From Acidithiobacillus sulfurivorans (GTDB lineage Bacteria > Pseudomonadota > Gammaproteobacteria > Acidithiobacillales > Acidithiobacillaceae): 64,000 bases of DNA. The position numbers were made by a program, and so were the translations under genes. Shown here one piece after another: positions 27,047-37,919 of this stretch; the stretch's first letter is position 1; each line of letters begins with the position of its first letter. The DNA is taken from positions 1-64,000 of the forward strand of contig NZ_JAAOMP010000116.1 of assembly GCF_018853815.1 (NCBI RefSeq). Direction: 5' to 3'. The notes below the pieces were generated by a model that made no database searches, had not been told where the DNA came from, and was given only the letters and a program-made list of their open reading frames with translations.

Positions 27047-27983
27047 TGTTAGATCTCTGCTGGTTTTTCCATGTATGGCGGACAAGATATATAGGCCGAT
27101 GCTTGCTTTCTTCGTAAATTCTTCCCAGATATTCACCAATGACACCAAGCGCCATCAATTGCACACCGCCTAAGAACAGCAGAGTGACCATCATAGAAGG
27201 ATATCCTTTGACATGATTTCCATAAACCAGCGTGCTGATAATCAGCCACAAAGCATAAATAAATGCCAGGCCAGAGACGATAAAACCCAGATAAGCTGCT
27301 AATTGTAGTGGCACCTGGCTGAATGAAGTAATGCCTTCGACGGCAAAATTCCAAAGTTTCCAGTAATTCCAGGTGGTTTTGCCGCTATGTCGTGGCGCAC
27401 GGTGGTAGTAAATATTGGTACTGCGAAAACCTACCCAGGCGAATAGTCCTTTCATGAAACGACGGCGCTCTGGAAGGCTTTGCAAGGCATTCAGTACCGG
27501 ACGCGACAAGAGCCGGAAGTCACCCGTATCAGCGGGAATATCTACAGCGCTCATCCGATTGATCACCCGGTAAAAAAAATGGGCTGAAGCGCGTTTGAAC
27601 CAGGATTCCCCCTCACGGGAGAGACGCACGGCGTTGACCACATCATAACCATCGTGCCATTGGGCAAGCAGTGCAGGGATGAGCTCTGGAGGGTCCTGCA
27701 GGTCTGCATCCAGAGGAATGGCGGCATCGCCCTGGGCTGCGTCCAGACCAGCGGTTAAAGCGGCTTCTTTACCAAAATTGCGGGACAAGTCTATGACGTG
27801 AATGCGAGGGTCTTGCTGGTGCAGGGCGATCAACTGGAGGAGGGTGTCATCTGTGCTGCCATCGTTCACACAGACCATTTCCCACGGTTCTCCGCAGGCA
27901 TCCATGATGCCACTCACCCGCTCATGAAGGATTTTCAGATTGCCGGATTCATTATGGCAGGGAACGATGATGGAAACGGTCAT
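27018..27983 (-). CDS. GtrB/DPM1-like family 2 glycosyltransferase
   Basis: A 321-residue polyprenyl-phosphate glycosyltransferase. SIIVPCHNESGNL, VNDGSTDDT and LDADLQDPPELIP (DxD) form the GT2 active site. Two C-terminal membrane segments and GVIGEYLGRIYEESKHRPIY are diagnostic of the GtrB/ArnC group. It would load a hexose onto undecaprenyl phosphate for use by the GT-C partner. It has normal base composition, unlike that partner, and ends inside its start. Confidence 0.88.
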   Translation of the reverse strand: MTVSIIVPCHNESGNLKILHERVSGIMDACGEPWEMVCVNDGSTDDTLLQLIALHQQDPRIHVIDLSRNFGKEAALTAGLDAAQGDAAIPLDADLQDPPELIPALLAQWHDGYDVVNAVRLSREGESWFKRASAHFFYRVINRMSAVDIPADTGDFRLLSRPVLNALQSLPERRRFMKGLFAWVGFRSTNIYYHRAPRHSGKTTWNYWKLWNFAVEGITSFSQVPLQLAAYLGFIVSGLAFIYALWLIISTLVYGNHVKGYPSMMVTLLFLGGVQLMALGVIGEYLGRIYEESKHRPIYLVRHTWKNQQRSNNELNKNKTS

Positions 27984-28172
27984 TGCATGTTTTCGTTATG
28001 GTATGGGCAGCCTGCGGCGTTACTTGCGAAAGTTAGCAGGCTAAGACCGCTTCGGTCAATTCCGAATCAATCCTGCATACTGGAAAAATGGCTTGTCATT
28101 GGCTATAGTTCGGGATGCCTTTTATCACGGGGCTGGGATGCGCACACCCGGCCCCTTTCTTGTTATAGGTGA

Positions 28173-29639
<1,467 letters not shown>

Positions 29640-29642
29640 CCC

Positions 29643-31187
29643 ATGCAAGAACGCATCCTGATTCTCGATTTCGGTTCCCAGTTCACCCAGTTGATCGCCC
29701 GGCGGGTGCGTGAAGCGCATGTTTATTGCGAAATACATCCGCATCATATGTCTCTGACAGATATACAGAATTGGGAACCTCAGGGTATTATTTTGTCGGG
29801 GGGGCCTGCTTCCGTTCACGATCAGGATGCACCCATGGTGGAGCCAGGTATATTTGCGCTGGGTCTGCCCATTCTTGGTATTTGTTATGGTCTGCAATTA
29901 ATGGCTCATGTGCTGGGTGGCGCAGTCGCCAAAGCCGAACACCGAGAATATGGGCGCGCCCAGCTGCAGATTCAGGAAGCTTTGGGGCCTTTGTTGCCTT
30001 TTAAAAGCGCGGAAGCCACGGAAGAAGTCTGGATGAGTCATGGTGATCGCATTGAAAAAATGCCAGACGGATTTCGGATTCTGGCCAGTAGCGCCAATTC
30101 ACCTTTAGCGGCTATTGGTGATCCGGTTCGGAATTTTTATGGCGTGCAATTTCATCTGGAGGTAGTCCATACCCCGCGTGGGGCAGAAATGCTCACGGCC
30201 TTTGTGCGTGGTATTTGCGGTTGTCACGGCCAATGGACCATGCATTCCTATGTGGACAGCGCCGTAGCTACCATCCGCGCTCAGGTCGGCAAGGGTAAAG
30301 TCATTGCGGCCCTGTCTGGAGGCGTGGATTCGGCTGTGGCGGCCGTTTTGATTCATCGTGCCATAGGCGATCAATTAACCTGTATTTTTGTGGATAATGG
30401 CTTGTTACGTTTCGGTGAGTCCGAAAAGGTCCAGACGGTTTTTCGCAATTATTTTCAGATTCCATTACAGGTCATAGACGCCCGGCAGCGTTTTCTGGAG
30501 GTGTTGGATCAGGTCACGGACCCTGAAAAAAAGCGCAAGGCTATTGGCAATTTGTTCATCGAAATTTTTGAGGAAGAAGCCAAAAAGGTGGAAGGTGCCG
30601 ATTTTCTGGCGCAGGGCACCTTGTATCCCGATGTCATTGAGTCGATTTCATTCAAGGGCCCCAGTGCCACCATCAAATCCCATCATAATGTTGGCGGGTT
30701 GCCGGAACGCATGCATCTGAAGCTGGTGGAACCTCTCCGGGAATTATTCAAGGATGAAGTCCGGGAGCTGGGTCGGGAAATGGGCATGCCCGAAGAGGTC
30801 ATTCGTCGGCAACCCTTTCCTGGCCCTGGTCTGGCGATTCGTTGTCTGGGTGCCATTGATGCAGCACGCCTGGAAATATTGCGGCGTGCGGATCGTATTG
30901 TCATGGAAGAAATTCGCGAGGCTGGATTATATGATCAGCTTTGGCAGGCTTTTGCCGTGTTGCTGCCCGTACGGAGTGTGGGGGTCATGGGCGATGCCCG
31001 CACCTATGATGAAACCATTGCCCTGCGTGCGGTGGAGTCGTCCGACGGGATGACGGCGGACTGGGCGCATTTGCCCTACGAAGTTCTGGGCCGCATTTCT
31101 ACCCGAATCATCAATGAAGTATCGGGTATCAATCGGGTGGTTTACGATATTTCTTCCAAGCCACCGGCCACCATTGAGTGGGAATAA
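29643..31187 (+). CDS. guaA: GMP synthase (glutamine-hydrolysing)
   Basis: 514 residues. The N-terminal class I glutamine amidotransferase has the nucleophile in [10 protein letters not shown] and the His-Glu pair in [10 protein letters not shown]. The ATP-pyrophosphatase domain begins with [15 protein letters not shown] near residue 225, and the dimerisation domain ends in [11 protein letters not shown], the conserved family C-terminus. It converts XMP to GMP and is co-transcribed with guaB. Confidence 0.97.
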   Translation: MQERILILDFGSQFTQLIARRVREAHVYCEIHPHHMSLTDIQNWEPQGIILSGGPASVHDQDAPMVEPGIFALGLPILGICYGLQLMAHVLGGAVAKAEHREYGRAQLQIQEALGPLLPFKSAEATEEVWMSHGDRIEKMPDGFRILASSANSPLAAIGDPVRNFYGVQFHLEVVHTPRGAEMLTAFVRGICGCHGQWTMHSYVDSAVATIRAQVGKGKVIAALSGGVDSAVAAVLIHRAIGDQLTCIFVDNGLLRFGESEKVQTVFRNYFQIPLQVIDARQRFLEVLDQVTDPEKKRKAIGNLFIEIFEEEAKKVEGADFLAQGTLYPDVIESISFKGPSATIKSHHNVGGLPERMHLKLVEPLRELFKDEVRELGREMGMPEEVIRRQPFPGPGLAIRCLGAIDAARLEILRRADRIVMEEIREAGLYDQLWQAFAVLLPVRSVGVMGDARTYDETIALRAVESSDGMTADWAHLPYEVLGRISTRIINEVSGINRVVYDISSKPPATIEWE

Positions 31188-31307
31188 TCTGAAAATACAT
31201 CGAACTATTCAATATTCCAGAGTTTTGTGGCTTTAATCGGAACGTTCAGCAAAACCTGAGGCATCACCTTCTTGCATTTTAACGGACGGGCGTAAGAGGA
31301 TTGCATG

Positions 31308-31339
31308 AATGACTGCATAATTGTAATATTGCAGTCATT
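31308..31339. promoter_or_regulatory. fitAB-type operator inverted repeat
   Basis: Perfect inverted repeat with arms AATGACTGCA/TGCAGTCATT and a 12-bp spacer, 26 bp upstream of the antitoxin start. FitA-type ribbon-helix-helix antitoxins with bound FitB repress through paired half-sites like this. Nothing else in the leader explains the symmetry. Confidence 0.6.
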
Positions 31340-31364
31340 GAAAGCAAATAAGAGGATTTGCATC

Positions 31365-31619
31365 ATGGCAATCCTGACAGTAAGAAATGTCCCGGATGAT
31401 GTGCATCGCGCTTTGCGGATGCGGGCTGCTCAGCATGGCCGGAGTACGGAAGCGGAGGTGCGTGAGATTCTGGCCGTCGCGGTTAAGCCAGAAAAACGTG
31501 TGCGTATGGGCGAGGCTCTGGCCAGCATTGGTTACAAAATAGGGCTGAGCAATGACGATTTCGCGGTTTTCGAGAGCATTCGAGATAAGACGCCAGCCAA
31601 ACCAGTGAGTTTTGACTGA
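31365..31619 (+). CDS. FitA-like Arc-type antitoxin
   Basis: An 84-residue antitoxin. The N-terminal ribbon-helix-helix reads MAILTVRNVPDDVHRALRMR followed by AAQHGRSTEAEVREIL, the classic FitA/VapB signature, and a short toxin-wrapping tail follows. The start at 31365 has an AGAGGA ribosome-binding site. The stop codon directly abuts the toxin ATG. Confidence 0.85.
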   Translation: MAILTVRNVPDDVHRALRMRAAQHGRSTEAEVREILAVAVKPEKRVRMGEALASIGYKIGLSNDDFAVFESIRDKTPAKPVSFD

Positions 31620-32039
31620 ATGATTATTCTGGATACCAACGTCGTTTCCGAAGCAATGAAGCCAGTCCCAGAAGTGACCGTAAGAGCTTGGCTGAATAAC
31701 CAGGTTGCGGAGACCTTGTTTTTATCAAGTATCACGCTGGCCGAGTTGCTGTTTGGTATCCGAGCGCTACCTACAGGCAAACGCAAGAATATGCTCGACT
31801 ACGCTCTGAGCCAATTGCTGGAGTTATTCAATGATCGGGTCCTGCCCTTCGATACAGATGCAGCACGTCACTACGCTAACCTTGCTGTATCCGCAAAGAA
31901 CAGTGGGCGCGGCTTTCCTACGCCCGATGGATATATCGCGGCTATTGCCGTGTCGCGGGGCTTTATTGTGGCATCGCGCGATACTGCGCCATTTCAAGCC
32001 GCTGGCGTGGGCGTTATCAATCCTTGGGAAAAAAACTAG
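31620..32039 (+). CDS. FitB/VapC-type PIN toxin
   Basis: A 139-residue PIN-domain ribonuclease with all expected acidic residues: IILDTNVVSE (Asp5), ITLAELLFGI (Glu), PTPDGYIAAIA (Asp) and ASRDTAPF (Asp). FitB-type length and the preceding FitA-like antitoxin make this a complete module, set between the guaBA and proB genes. Confidence 0.87.
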   Translation: MIILDTNVVSEAMKPVPEVTVRAWLNNQVAETLFLSSITLAELLFGIRALPTGKRKNMLDYALSQLLELFNDRVLPFDTDAARHYANLAVSAKNSGRGFPTPDGYIAAIAVSRGFIVASRDTAPFQAAGVGVINPWEKN

Positions 32040-32184
32040 TTCATCCGTATAGGCCCGCAATATCAGCGTAGTCGATTAAATAATGGATTAATTATGTTGA
32101 TAGTTTTCAATTGCCGTATTGTATTTATTTTTTTATAAATGTATGTTATAATTAAAAATTAATTTTATGAAAATTTAGGCGGAC

Positions 32185-33345
32185 ATGAGAAATAAATCAC
32201 CGGATAAATCGCGGAATTTATTACAAACGAAAGCGCAACGTTGGGTTATTAAAATAGGTAGCAGCCTTCTCACGGATGAGGGGAGGGGACTTGATCGAAA
32301 GTCCATTGGCGGCTGGGTCCGACAAATTATTGCACTTCGCCGTTCCGGCATCGAAGTCATTCTGGTTTCATCAGGGTCAGTCAGTGCCGGCGTGCAGCGT
32401 TTAGGTTGGTCGCAACGACCAGCGAATCTTAAGGAACGTCAGGCGGCCGCTAGCGTTGGTCAATCCGCTTTGATTCACACGTATGAAAAACTTCTTCGAG
32501 AGTGTGATGAACCCAATGAAATGCCCATTCATTGTGGTCAGGTTTTATTGACACACGATGATCTGCGCAGCCGTCGCCGCTATCTGAATGCCCGTTCTGC
32601 CTTGTTGACCTTACTCGAAATGAATGTGTTGCCCATCATCAATGAAAATGACACGGTTTCTTACAATGCCATCAATCTGGGCGATAATGATACGCTCGCC
32701 GCTGTGGTCAGCAATTTGCTGGATGCAGATTTGCTGGTCATTCTGACGGATCAGGATGGGGTGTTTAATGCCGATCCACGCAGCAATCCGGACGCGCAAT
32801 TACTTACAGAAGTTAATGCAGGTGCCGCCATGCTGGAACGGATTGCTGGTAGTGGCGGCTCGGGTGTCGGCACCGGTGGCATGCTCGCCAAGGTGCGTGC
32901 AGCGACTCGTGCTGCCCGTTCCGGCACATCCACCATTATTGCCAATGGTCGCTGCGACCATGTGTTACTGCGCATTCGCGATGGCGAAGCTCTGGGGACG
33001 TTCATTCATGCCCGACTTCCCAAGCTGGATGCGCGTAAACGCTGGCTGGCCGGGCAGTTGCGGGCAAGAGGGACTCTGCACCTGGATGCCGGCGCAGTCC
33101 AGGCATTAAAACAGGATGGCGGGAGTTTGTTACCTGTTGGGGTAACGGCCTTGGAAGGTAATTTCCATCGCGGTGATCTGGTGCTTTGCAAGGATCCCGA
33201 TGGCAATGTGTTTGCCCGAGGCCTGGTCAATTGGGACGCAAACGTGGTGCAACGCTGTCTGGGTAAAAAGAGTGCGGAGATTGCAGATGACCCCGATGTG
33301 GCAGAAGGAGTCATGATTCATCGTGATAATTTATTAATTCACTGA
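32185..33345 (+). CDS. proB: Glutamate 5-kinase with PUA domain
   Basis: A 386-residue gamma-glutamyl kinase, the first step of proline synthesis. The amino-acid kinase fold shows WVIKIGSSLLTDEG, VSSGSVSAGVQRL, INENDTV and LTDQDGVFNADPR. GVGTGGMLAKVRAA forms the ATP site, and a PUA domain starts near residue 290. A ~16-residue basic leader precedes the fold. The upstream 145 bp is very AT-rich. The 3' end overlaps the convergent channel gene by 7 bp. Confidence 0.95.
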   Translation: MRNKSPDKSRNLLQTKAQRWVIKIGSSLLTDEGRGLDRKSIGGWVRQIIALRRSGIEVILVSSGSVSAGVQRLGWSQRPANLKERQAAASVGQSALIHTYEKLLRECDEPNEMPIHCGQVLLTHDDLRSRRRYLNARSALLTLLEMNVLPIINENDTVSYNAINLGDNDTLAAVVSNLLDADLLVILTDQDGVFNADPRSNPDAQLLTEVNAGAAMLERIAGSGGSGVGTGGMLAKVRAATRAARSGTSTIIANGRCDHVLLRIRDGEALGTFIHARLPKLDARKRWLAGQLRARGTLHLDAGAVQALKQDGGSLLPVGVTALEGNFHRGDLVLCKDPDGNVFARGLVNWDANVVQRCLGKKSAEIADDPDVAEGVMIHRDNLLIH

Positions 33346-35705
33346 TTGCCTGGTTCCAGTGGATCGTGAATGGTCCCGGTAGTCTTATCTACGGGAAGAA
33401 TTTGACTGGGAATAAAGTGCACATCCTGTTGCTGGTGGGCCAGACGAATATTATGACGTAACAAACTCTCCACGACCGATGCCCGCAAATCGGTTTGGAC
33501 GTTAAAACTTTTGTTGCAGTCATCGAGATAAACACGCAAGTAAAACTGCAGGGCATTTTCACTGACATCCAGCAACAAGGCAGTCGGAGGAATTCCACGC
33601 GGGTCATCCTGCAGAACATCCGGATGATTTTGTCCTTCCTTGACCAACAATTCTTTGACCAGTTCAATATCCGCGCTATGGGCAACATTAAATGGAATCA
33701 TCAAGCGCAGCACGCTGTTGGTATACATCCAGTTGGTTACCTGGCCAGAAATGAGCTCGGAGTTGGGGACAAAGACTTCGGTACGGTCAAAAGTCAGGAT
33801 CAGCGTGTAACGAATGCTCATTTTTTCTACATAACCTTGGGTGCTGCCGACCTGAATCCAGTCACCCACCCGAATCGGACGTTCGAGTAACAGGATCAAC
33901 CCAGAGACAAAATTATTGACAATATTTTGTAATCCAAAACCAATACCCACTGACAGTGCGCCCGCAATAATGGCGAGATTATGGAGGGCTACACCGGCTG
34001 TTGAAAGGGCAATGAGTATGGCAATAATAAAACCCGAATAACGTACAATAGACAAAATAGAATGGCGTGCACCGCTTTCCATATGACCAATAATACGGGA
34101 ATTATCAGAAAGGTATCGTTGCACGAATGTGTTGATATTAATCAGCAGGACCAGCAGTCCAATAGCAATAATCCAGCGGAAGGGCTGAAGATGAAAGGTT
34201 CCAACGGTAAATCCGGTAATGAAATACTTCCAGATTAACGAGAAGCCTGTATGGGTGAGTCCCCAAGCGTAAAGAATGAACGCGCCAATCCCCATCCAGA
34301 CAGCAATATGACTCAGCGCACTGAACCAGCCAAGCCAAGGTAGTGCTTGATCATCCTTGAGTCCCAGACGGTGCTTCAGCGCATGTTGCCAGCGACCATC
34401 TTTACGCGCGGTGTAATTCCAGAAATCACTGAGTCCCCAGGAAATAAACAGGCCAATACCCAGGGCTAACAAGGACATCAGCAGGCCAAAAAACAGATAG
34501 TTGGTTAGATTGCGATAACCCAGTAGCGTAAACAGAGCTGTTGCCAGCAGCGCAATCAGTATAATAATCCGCAAAAAAGGATAAGCTTTAAAGGGCCTTT
34601 TATCCCCGGCTTCCATGACCAGCCGGAATACCGCGCTGATCACTAAAAGATGATAAACAGACCATAAAAGAGCCTGTTGTTGTGGATTCAGAAAATCCTG
34701 TGGAGCGGTGATAATCCAGCTCACTGCAAAGGCGGCTAAAAAAGCAACAAAACGCAGGCTACGCAATGTAGAACGTAAAGTTTTCGGACCCCAGGCGAAA
34801 TGATGAAAAACGACTCCACTGGGACGTAATGCCCAGGTGACCAGAATCGCCAGCAAGGCATAGCCACCCCAGGTTATCAGCACAATATCCACAAATGGAG
34901 AAAGTACCCCCGTAAAGTGTGCTGCTAGTGCCGCTCCGGAAACTCCGGCGATAATGGGCAAGTAATGATAGAGACTTTTCTGCGCCGCCGATAGTTGCGT
35001 TCCAAGTTTTGTACTTTCAGGAAGTGATTTGCGTACGACCAGCAGTAGTAAAAAAACAAATAGACCAATGGCTATGGATACCTGGAGATTTTTCTGGGCA
35101 AAAATGAAGCGATGATTGTGATGAAACCAGTAATTTTTTTCCTGTGTCCAGGTACTTAAACCTACAGCTGAAAAAGTATTGATCTGTGCCCATATATTTT
35201 GATCCTTATGTAATAGTATCTGCGCGTGCAGATTGTCACGCTTTTTCTCAATTTCTTGTTCCAGGTCAGTACTGGCTACCGCAATAACCTTGCAGGTAGC
35301 AATTTCTCCCTGCAGATCTTTTTGTCGATTGAGTAGTTTTGTCCTTAATGCCGTAAGATTTTCTGGTTCACCAGTGACCGCTGGCCCAAGAATTCCCAAG
35401 CCGTTATCAGTTTGTTTAAGCTGATCATTCTTGTTGGTGATGCACTTCTGCGCGTTGTCTTTGATGATACTGGTGCTTTTGTGCCAATTAAGAAGCTGCT
35501 GCATATCAACAGGTTGCTCTAATTGTGCATGTATTTCCTGCAGAACTTTACTGTCCTGATCAATTTTTATACTGGTAGATGCATCAGCAGAAAAAGATAA
35601 TACCAATGTTAGAAATATAAAAAACTGAATGATAATAGTGTACAGAGAATTGTTTTTAAAGTGTGAGCCGTGCCGTATCGAAAAAGAAGATTTTCGTTCT
35701 GTCAC
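33339..35705 (-). CDS. MscS-family mechanosensitive channel, large form
   Basis: A 788-residue protein with an N-terminal signal-like hydrophobic segment, a periplasmic helical domain (~40-190), roughly ten transmembrane helices and a C-terminal MscS pore and beta domain. The pore/MscS core reads LSVGIGFGLQNIVNNFVSGL followed by ILLLERPIRVGDWIQVG, and FVPNSELISGQVTNW is also diagnostic. The layout resembles the MscK/YbdG-like large MscS proteins that release solutes under osmotic downshock. Confidence 0.88.
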   Translation of the reverse strand: MTERKSSFSIRHGSHFKNNSLYTIIIQFFIFLTLVLSFSADASTSIKIDQDSKVLQEIHAQLEQPVDMQQLLNWHKSTSIIKDNAQKCITNKNDQLKQTDNGLGILGPAVTGEPENLTALRTKLLNRQKDLQGEIATCKVIAVASTDLEQEIEKKRDNLHAQILLHKDQNIWAQINTFSAVGLSTWTQEKNYWFHHNHRFIFAQKNLQVSIAIGLFVFLLLLVVRKSLPESTKLGTQLSAAQKSLYHYLPIIAGVSGAALAAHFTGVLSPFVDIVLITWGGYALLAILVTWALRPSGVVFHHFAWGPKTLRSTLRSLRFVAFLAAFAVSWIITAPQDFLNPQQQALLWSVYHLLVISAVFRLVMEAGDKRPFKAYPFLRIIILIALLATALFTLLGYRNLTNYLFFGLLMSLLALGIGLFISWGLSDFWNYTARKDGRWQHALKHRLGLKDDQALPWLGWFSALSHIAVWMGIGAFILYAWGLTHTGFSLIWKYFITGFTVGTFHLQPFRWIIAIGLLVLLININTFVQRYLSDNSRIIGHMESGARHSILSIVRYSGFIIAILIALSTAGVALHNLAIIAGALSVGIGFGLQNIVNNFVSGLILLLERPIRVGDWIQVGSTQGYVEKMSIRYTLILTFDRTEVFVPNSELISGQVTNWMYTNSVLRLMIPFNVAHSADIELVKELLVKEGQNHPDVLQDDPRGIPPTALLLDVSENALQFYLRVYLDDCNKSFNVQTDLRASVVESLLRHNIRLAHQQQDVHFIPSQILPVDKTTGTIHDPLEPGNQ

Positions 35706-36085
35706 AATAACTCCTCTTTAGTGCAGTAAGATGATAGCCATCCCACATCAGGATTTATGAATATAACATAAAATGGCATTAAAGGCCTAATCCTTAGGCT
35801 GTAGCCAAATGACTGCAGCTTGGTTGGATTACAAAAACCGACCTGTGAACGAAGAAGAGCGTCTGCTTGTCGGGGTAAGGAGACAGGATGGGCGAGTTTG
35901 TAGGGCGTGCATAGCTAAGGTAAGCATTTTGTCAGGGTTTTGCTTCTATTCAGAAAGGTGACGTAACCACCTGTAGAAAAAGGATTTCACCCCGTTTTTT
36001 TGGTGAAGGAACGAGACTTTCTTCAAAGGCTGGCACGAAGTTTGCTTTAGTCTGTTATACTCCCTGATTGGAAAAAGGACTACCC
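35706..36085. other. 380-bp leader between mscS-type gene and small exported gene
   Basis: No credible gene seen. It holds a sigma-54-type promoter (36031-36046) and three small inverted repeats that could bind an activator: GCCTAA/TTAGGC at 35785-35799, AGGTG/CACCT at 35956-35972, and TTCACC/GGTGAA around 35986-36007. Confidence 0.5.
36031..36046 (+). promoter_or_regulatory. Sigma-54 (-24/-12) promoter
   Basis: TGGCACG, four bases, TTTGCT: a near-perfect sigma-54 consensus with the GG and GC dinucleotides exactly 10 bp apart (36032-33 and 36044-45). The predicted transcript would begin near 36057, about 29 nt before the ATG of the small exported protein. Confidence 0.72.
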
Positions 36086-36334
36086 ATGAAAAAGTCACTC
36101 AGCAATATGGTTTTTGTTCTGCTGCTTGCCACGCCTTTTATGGCCTTGGGGAGCTTTGTGCATGCCGTCACCCCTTTACATAACCAACTGGCGCAAGGAA
36201 CCCTGTCTCACCCCATTGTTCATGGGGAATATCAAGCGGTGCGCGTTATGGGTAAAACCGCCACGCATCTTGAATCCGCCAGCTGGCTTCAGTTGCATCC
36301 GGATAAGTTAAATGTTCGCACCTGGTCTCTCTAA
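36086..36334 (+). CDS. Small exported protein of unknown function
   Basis: An 82-residue protein whose first ~27 residues (MKKSLSNMVFVLLLATPFMA, then LGSFVHA) form a clear Sec signal peptide with a cut after AxA-type residues. The ~55-residue mature part has no cysteine pairs or known motif. It is preceded by a strong sigma-54 promoter and a purine-rich ribosome-binding stretch, which argues that it is a real, conditionally expressed gene. It converges with the ferritin-like gene, overlapping by 4 bp. I do not recognise a family. Confidence 0.62.
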   Translation: MKKSLSNMVFVLLLATPFMALGSFVHAVTPLHNQLAQGTLSHPIVHGEYQAVRVMGKTATHLESASWLQLHPDKLNVRTWSL

Positions 36335-37167
36335 CTGGCCAAGGCCTTACGGGCACTGCGCTTCAACAGGGGCAGTGCCATTTTTTGTAATGCAGGCGGT
36401 AATGATATCGGTTTTAGCAGCATTTTAATGGCCATTTCGAAGGGGTAGTGGCGGCTGACCCAGTCTCCCATCCGTTCCCGGAATGCTGCAAAGTCCCTAC
36501 CTGAAAAAGTTTGCCCCGGGTTTTTTACTTCAAAAGCATTTTTGATGGCTAAATAGCTATCTTCCTGATCGACTTCCGATACTCTTTTCCAGAGCTCCCG
36601 GCCAATGCGCCAGCGTGAATTTTTTTCCTGCTGCTGATAGGCCTGAAAGAATTTATAAAAGTATTTGTAGTGGTGGACTTCATCGGCTCGAATGCGACCA
36701 GCCAGTAAACGGAGAACCGGTTCCGGGCTGGCGGACTGAATCATGGTGTAAAAACTGGCGGTACCCGTCTCTACGACGCAGCGAGACGCCATTTCCAGCG
36801 CCTGACTAGGGCCCAGCAAATCTGTCTGGCAGAAGGGCATGTAAGCTTGAACGAAGCCTTTATAAGCGCGCTCCCAGTCGAAGTCTGGCCAGATCTGCAG
36901 GACATAGGCTTTCAGGGCCAATCCATGCTGAACTTCTTCCTGCTCCCACTCCTTGCTGAGCCATGCAGTAGCCGCAGCATTCTCCTGAAAGTATTCCACC
37001 AGATTGCGGGCATAGAGATCAGACAGTGTTTCCACAAAGGAGGCTCCTGCCAGCAAATAAAACCAGTCTGTCTGATCAACTATTCTGGTTTTTTCTATGC
37101 TGGCATAGGGTATATCCGCCAGAGTCCAGGTTGGATGCTTTCTCATAGTGGGGATGGCAACGGGCAT
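36331..37167 (-). CDS. Di-iron ferritin-like domain protein
   Basis: A 278-residue helical protein with a di-iron carboxylate pattern: an early Glu in SFVETLSDLY, EEVQH (~residue 80), Glu in CVVETGTASFY (~135) and DEVHHYKYFYKF (~170). It resembles acyl-ACP desaturase or rubrerythrin-like folds that bind two irons and react with oxygen. The start at 37167 has an upstream GGAGACGG; another ATG 21 bp further in is possible. The C-terminal part is hydrophobic/amphipathic. The substrate is not known. Confidence 0.7.
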   Translation of the reverse strand: MPVAIPTMRKHPTWTLADIPYASIEKTRIVDQTDWFYLLAGASFVETLSDLYARNLVEYFQENAAATAWLSKEWEQEEVQHGLALKAYVLQIWPDFDWERAYKGFVQAYMPFCQTDLLGPSQALEMASRCVVETGTASFYTMIQSASPEPVLRLLAGRIRADEVHHYKYFYKFFQAYQQQEKNSRWRIGRELWKRVSEVDQEDSYLAIKNAFEVKNPGQTFSGRDFAAFRERMGDWVSRHYPFEMAIKMLLKPISLPPALQKMALPLLKRSARKALAS

Positions 37168-37204
37168 GGATTGAGCCGTCTCCTTTTGGGTGGATGAAAT
37201 CGGG

Positions 37205-37903
37205 TCAACAATTATAGCCCAGATCCTGGTCATTGGCGCCAGCCTGTGCAAAAGCTTCTCGTCTTTTCTTGCACTGAGGACAAAAACCACAGTGTTTTTC
37301 GCGTCCCAGCAGGCAACTATAGGTTTTTTTCCAGGGAACGTGCAAACGATTGCCCTCGTGTATGATGGCAGCCTTGCTGAGTTGAATCAGAGGCGTTTCC
37401 AGTTGCAAATTCAAAGTGCTCAGGGTGTTTGTGATGGCATTCTGAAAAGCAGGGCGTGAGCAGGTATCTACCTGCGCATCATCAGCGCTGAGACCTATCA
37501 CAATACGTTGAATATTCAAATTGCTGGCAATCGTCGCAATGGCGACAATAGCGAAAAAATTACGATGGGGCAGGGGGACATGGTACCGTTCAGCGCGCAA
37601 GGCGCCAACGGCATTTCCAAAAGCGGAAAGATCATAGCGTTGGGCTTGGACTTGCTGAATTTCACTCAGTCTCTGCACGGCTTCCCACTCCTGTTGGGCA
37701 GCGCGTTGCGCATAGTCCAGAAAAACCGGTTGGGGATGCTCAGTTTGGGCAAGCTGAAATAACAGCGTGCTACTTTCTACACCGCCGCTCATGAGCAGCA
37801 GGCAATTTGCGGTTTTGGGCCGGGCCGCGTCCAGAGACATCGGGTCTGGCGATATTGGGTCGGGCTGGCGTATGATCGCTGCGGTTTCGGTATGTGTGTT
37901 CAT
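37205..37903 (-). CDS. QueC-like 7-cyano-7-deazaguanine synthase family protein
   Basis: A 232-residue PP-loop ATPase. LLLMSGGVESSTLLFQLA is the P-loop (usual QueC has SGGxDS), and the C-terminal CLLGREKHCGFCPQC gives the four-Cys zinc site spaced C-x8-C-x2-C-x2-C as in QueC. QueC makes preQ0 for queuosine. The Asp-to-Glu change in the loop and the ~25-residue leader are unusual, so it may be a divergent paralogue. It is divergent from a TsaC-like gene with only 16 bp between the starts. Confidence 0.68.
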   Translation of the reverse strand: MNTHTETAAIIRQPDPISPDPMSLDAARPKTANCLLLMSGGVESSTLLFQLAQTEHPQPVFLDYAQRAAQQEWEAVQRLSEIQQVQAQRYDLSAFGNAVGALRAERYHVPLPHRNFFAIVAIATIASNLNIQRIVIGLSADDAQVDTCSRPAFQNAITNTLSTLNLQLETPLIQLSKAAIIHEGNRLHVPWKKTYSCLLGREKHCGFCPQCKKRREAFAQAGANDQDLGYNC

Positions 37904-37919
37904 GGAGATTAAAGATAAC

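Noticed and set aside
28081-28109. TATAGT with a TGGAAA hexamer 17 bp upstream as a guaB promoter
   Set aside because: The -35 match is too weak to list as a feature, though a promoter must lie in this gap.
32124-32152. TATAAT at 32147-32152 as a proB promoter
   Set aside because: The surrounding sequence is so AT-rich that such a match is expected by chance, and the -35 is poor.
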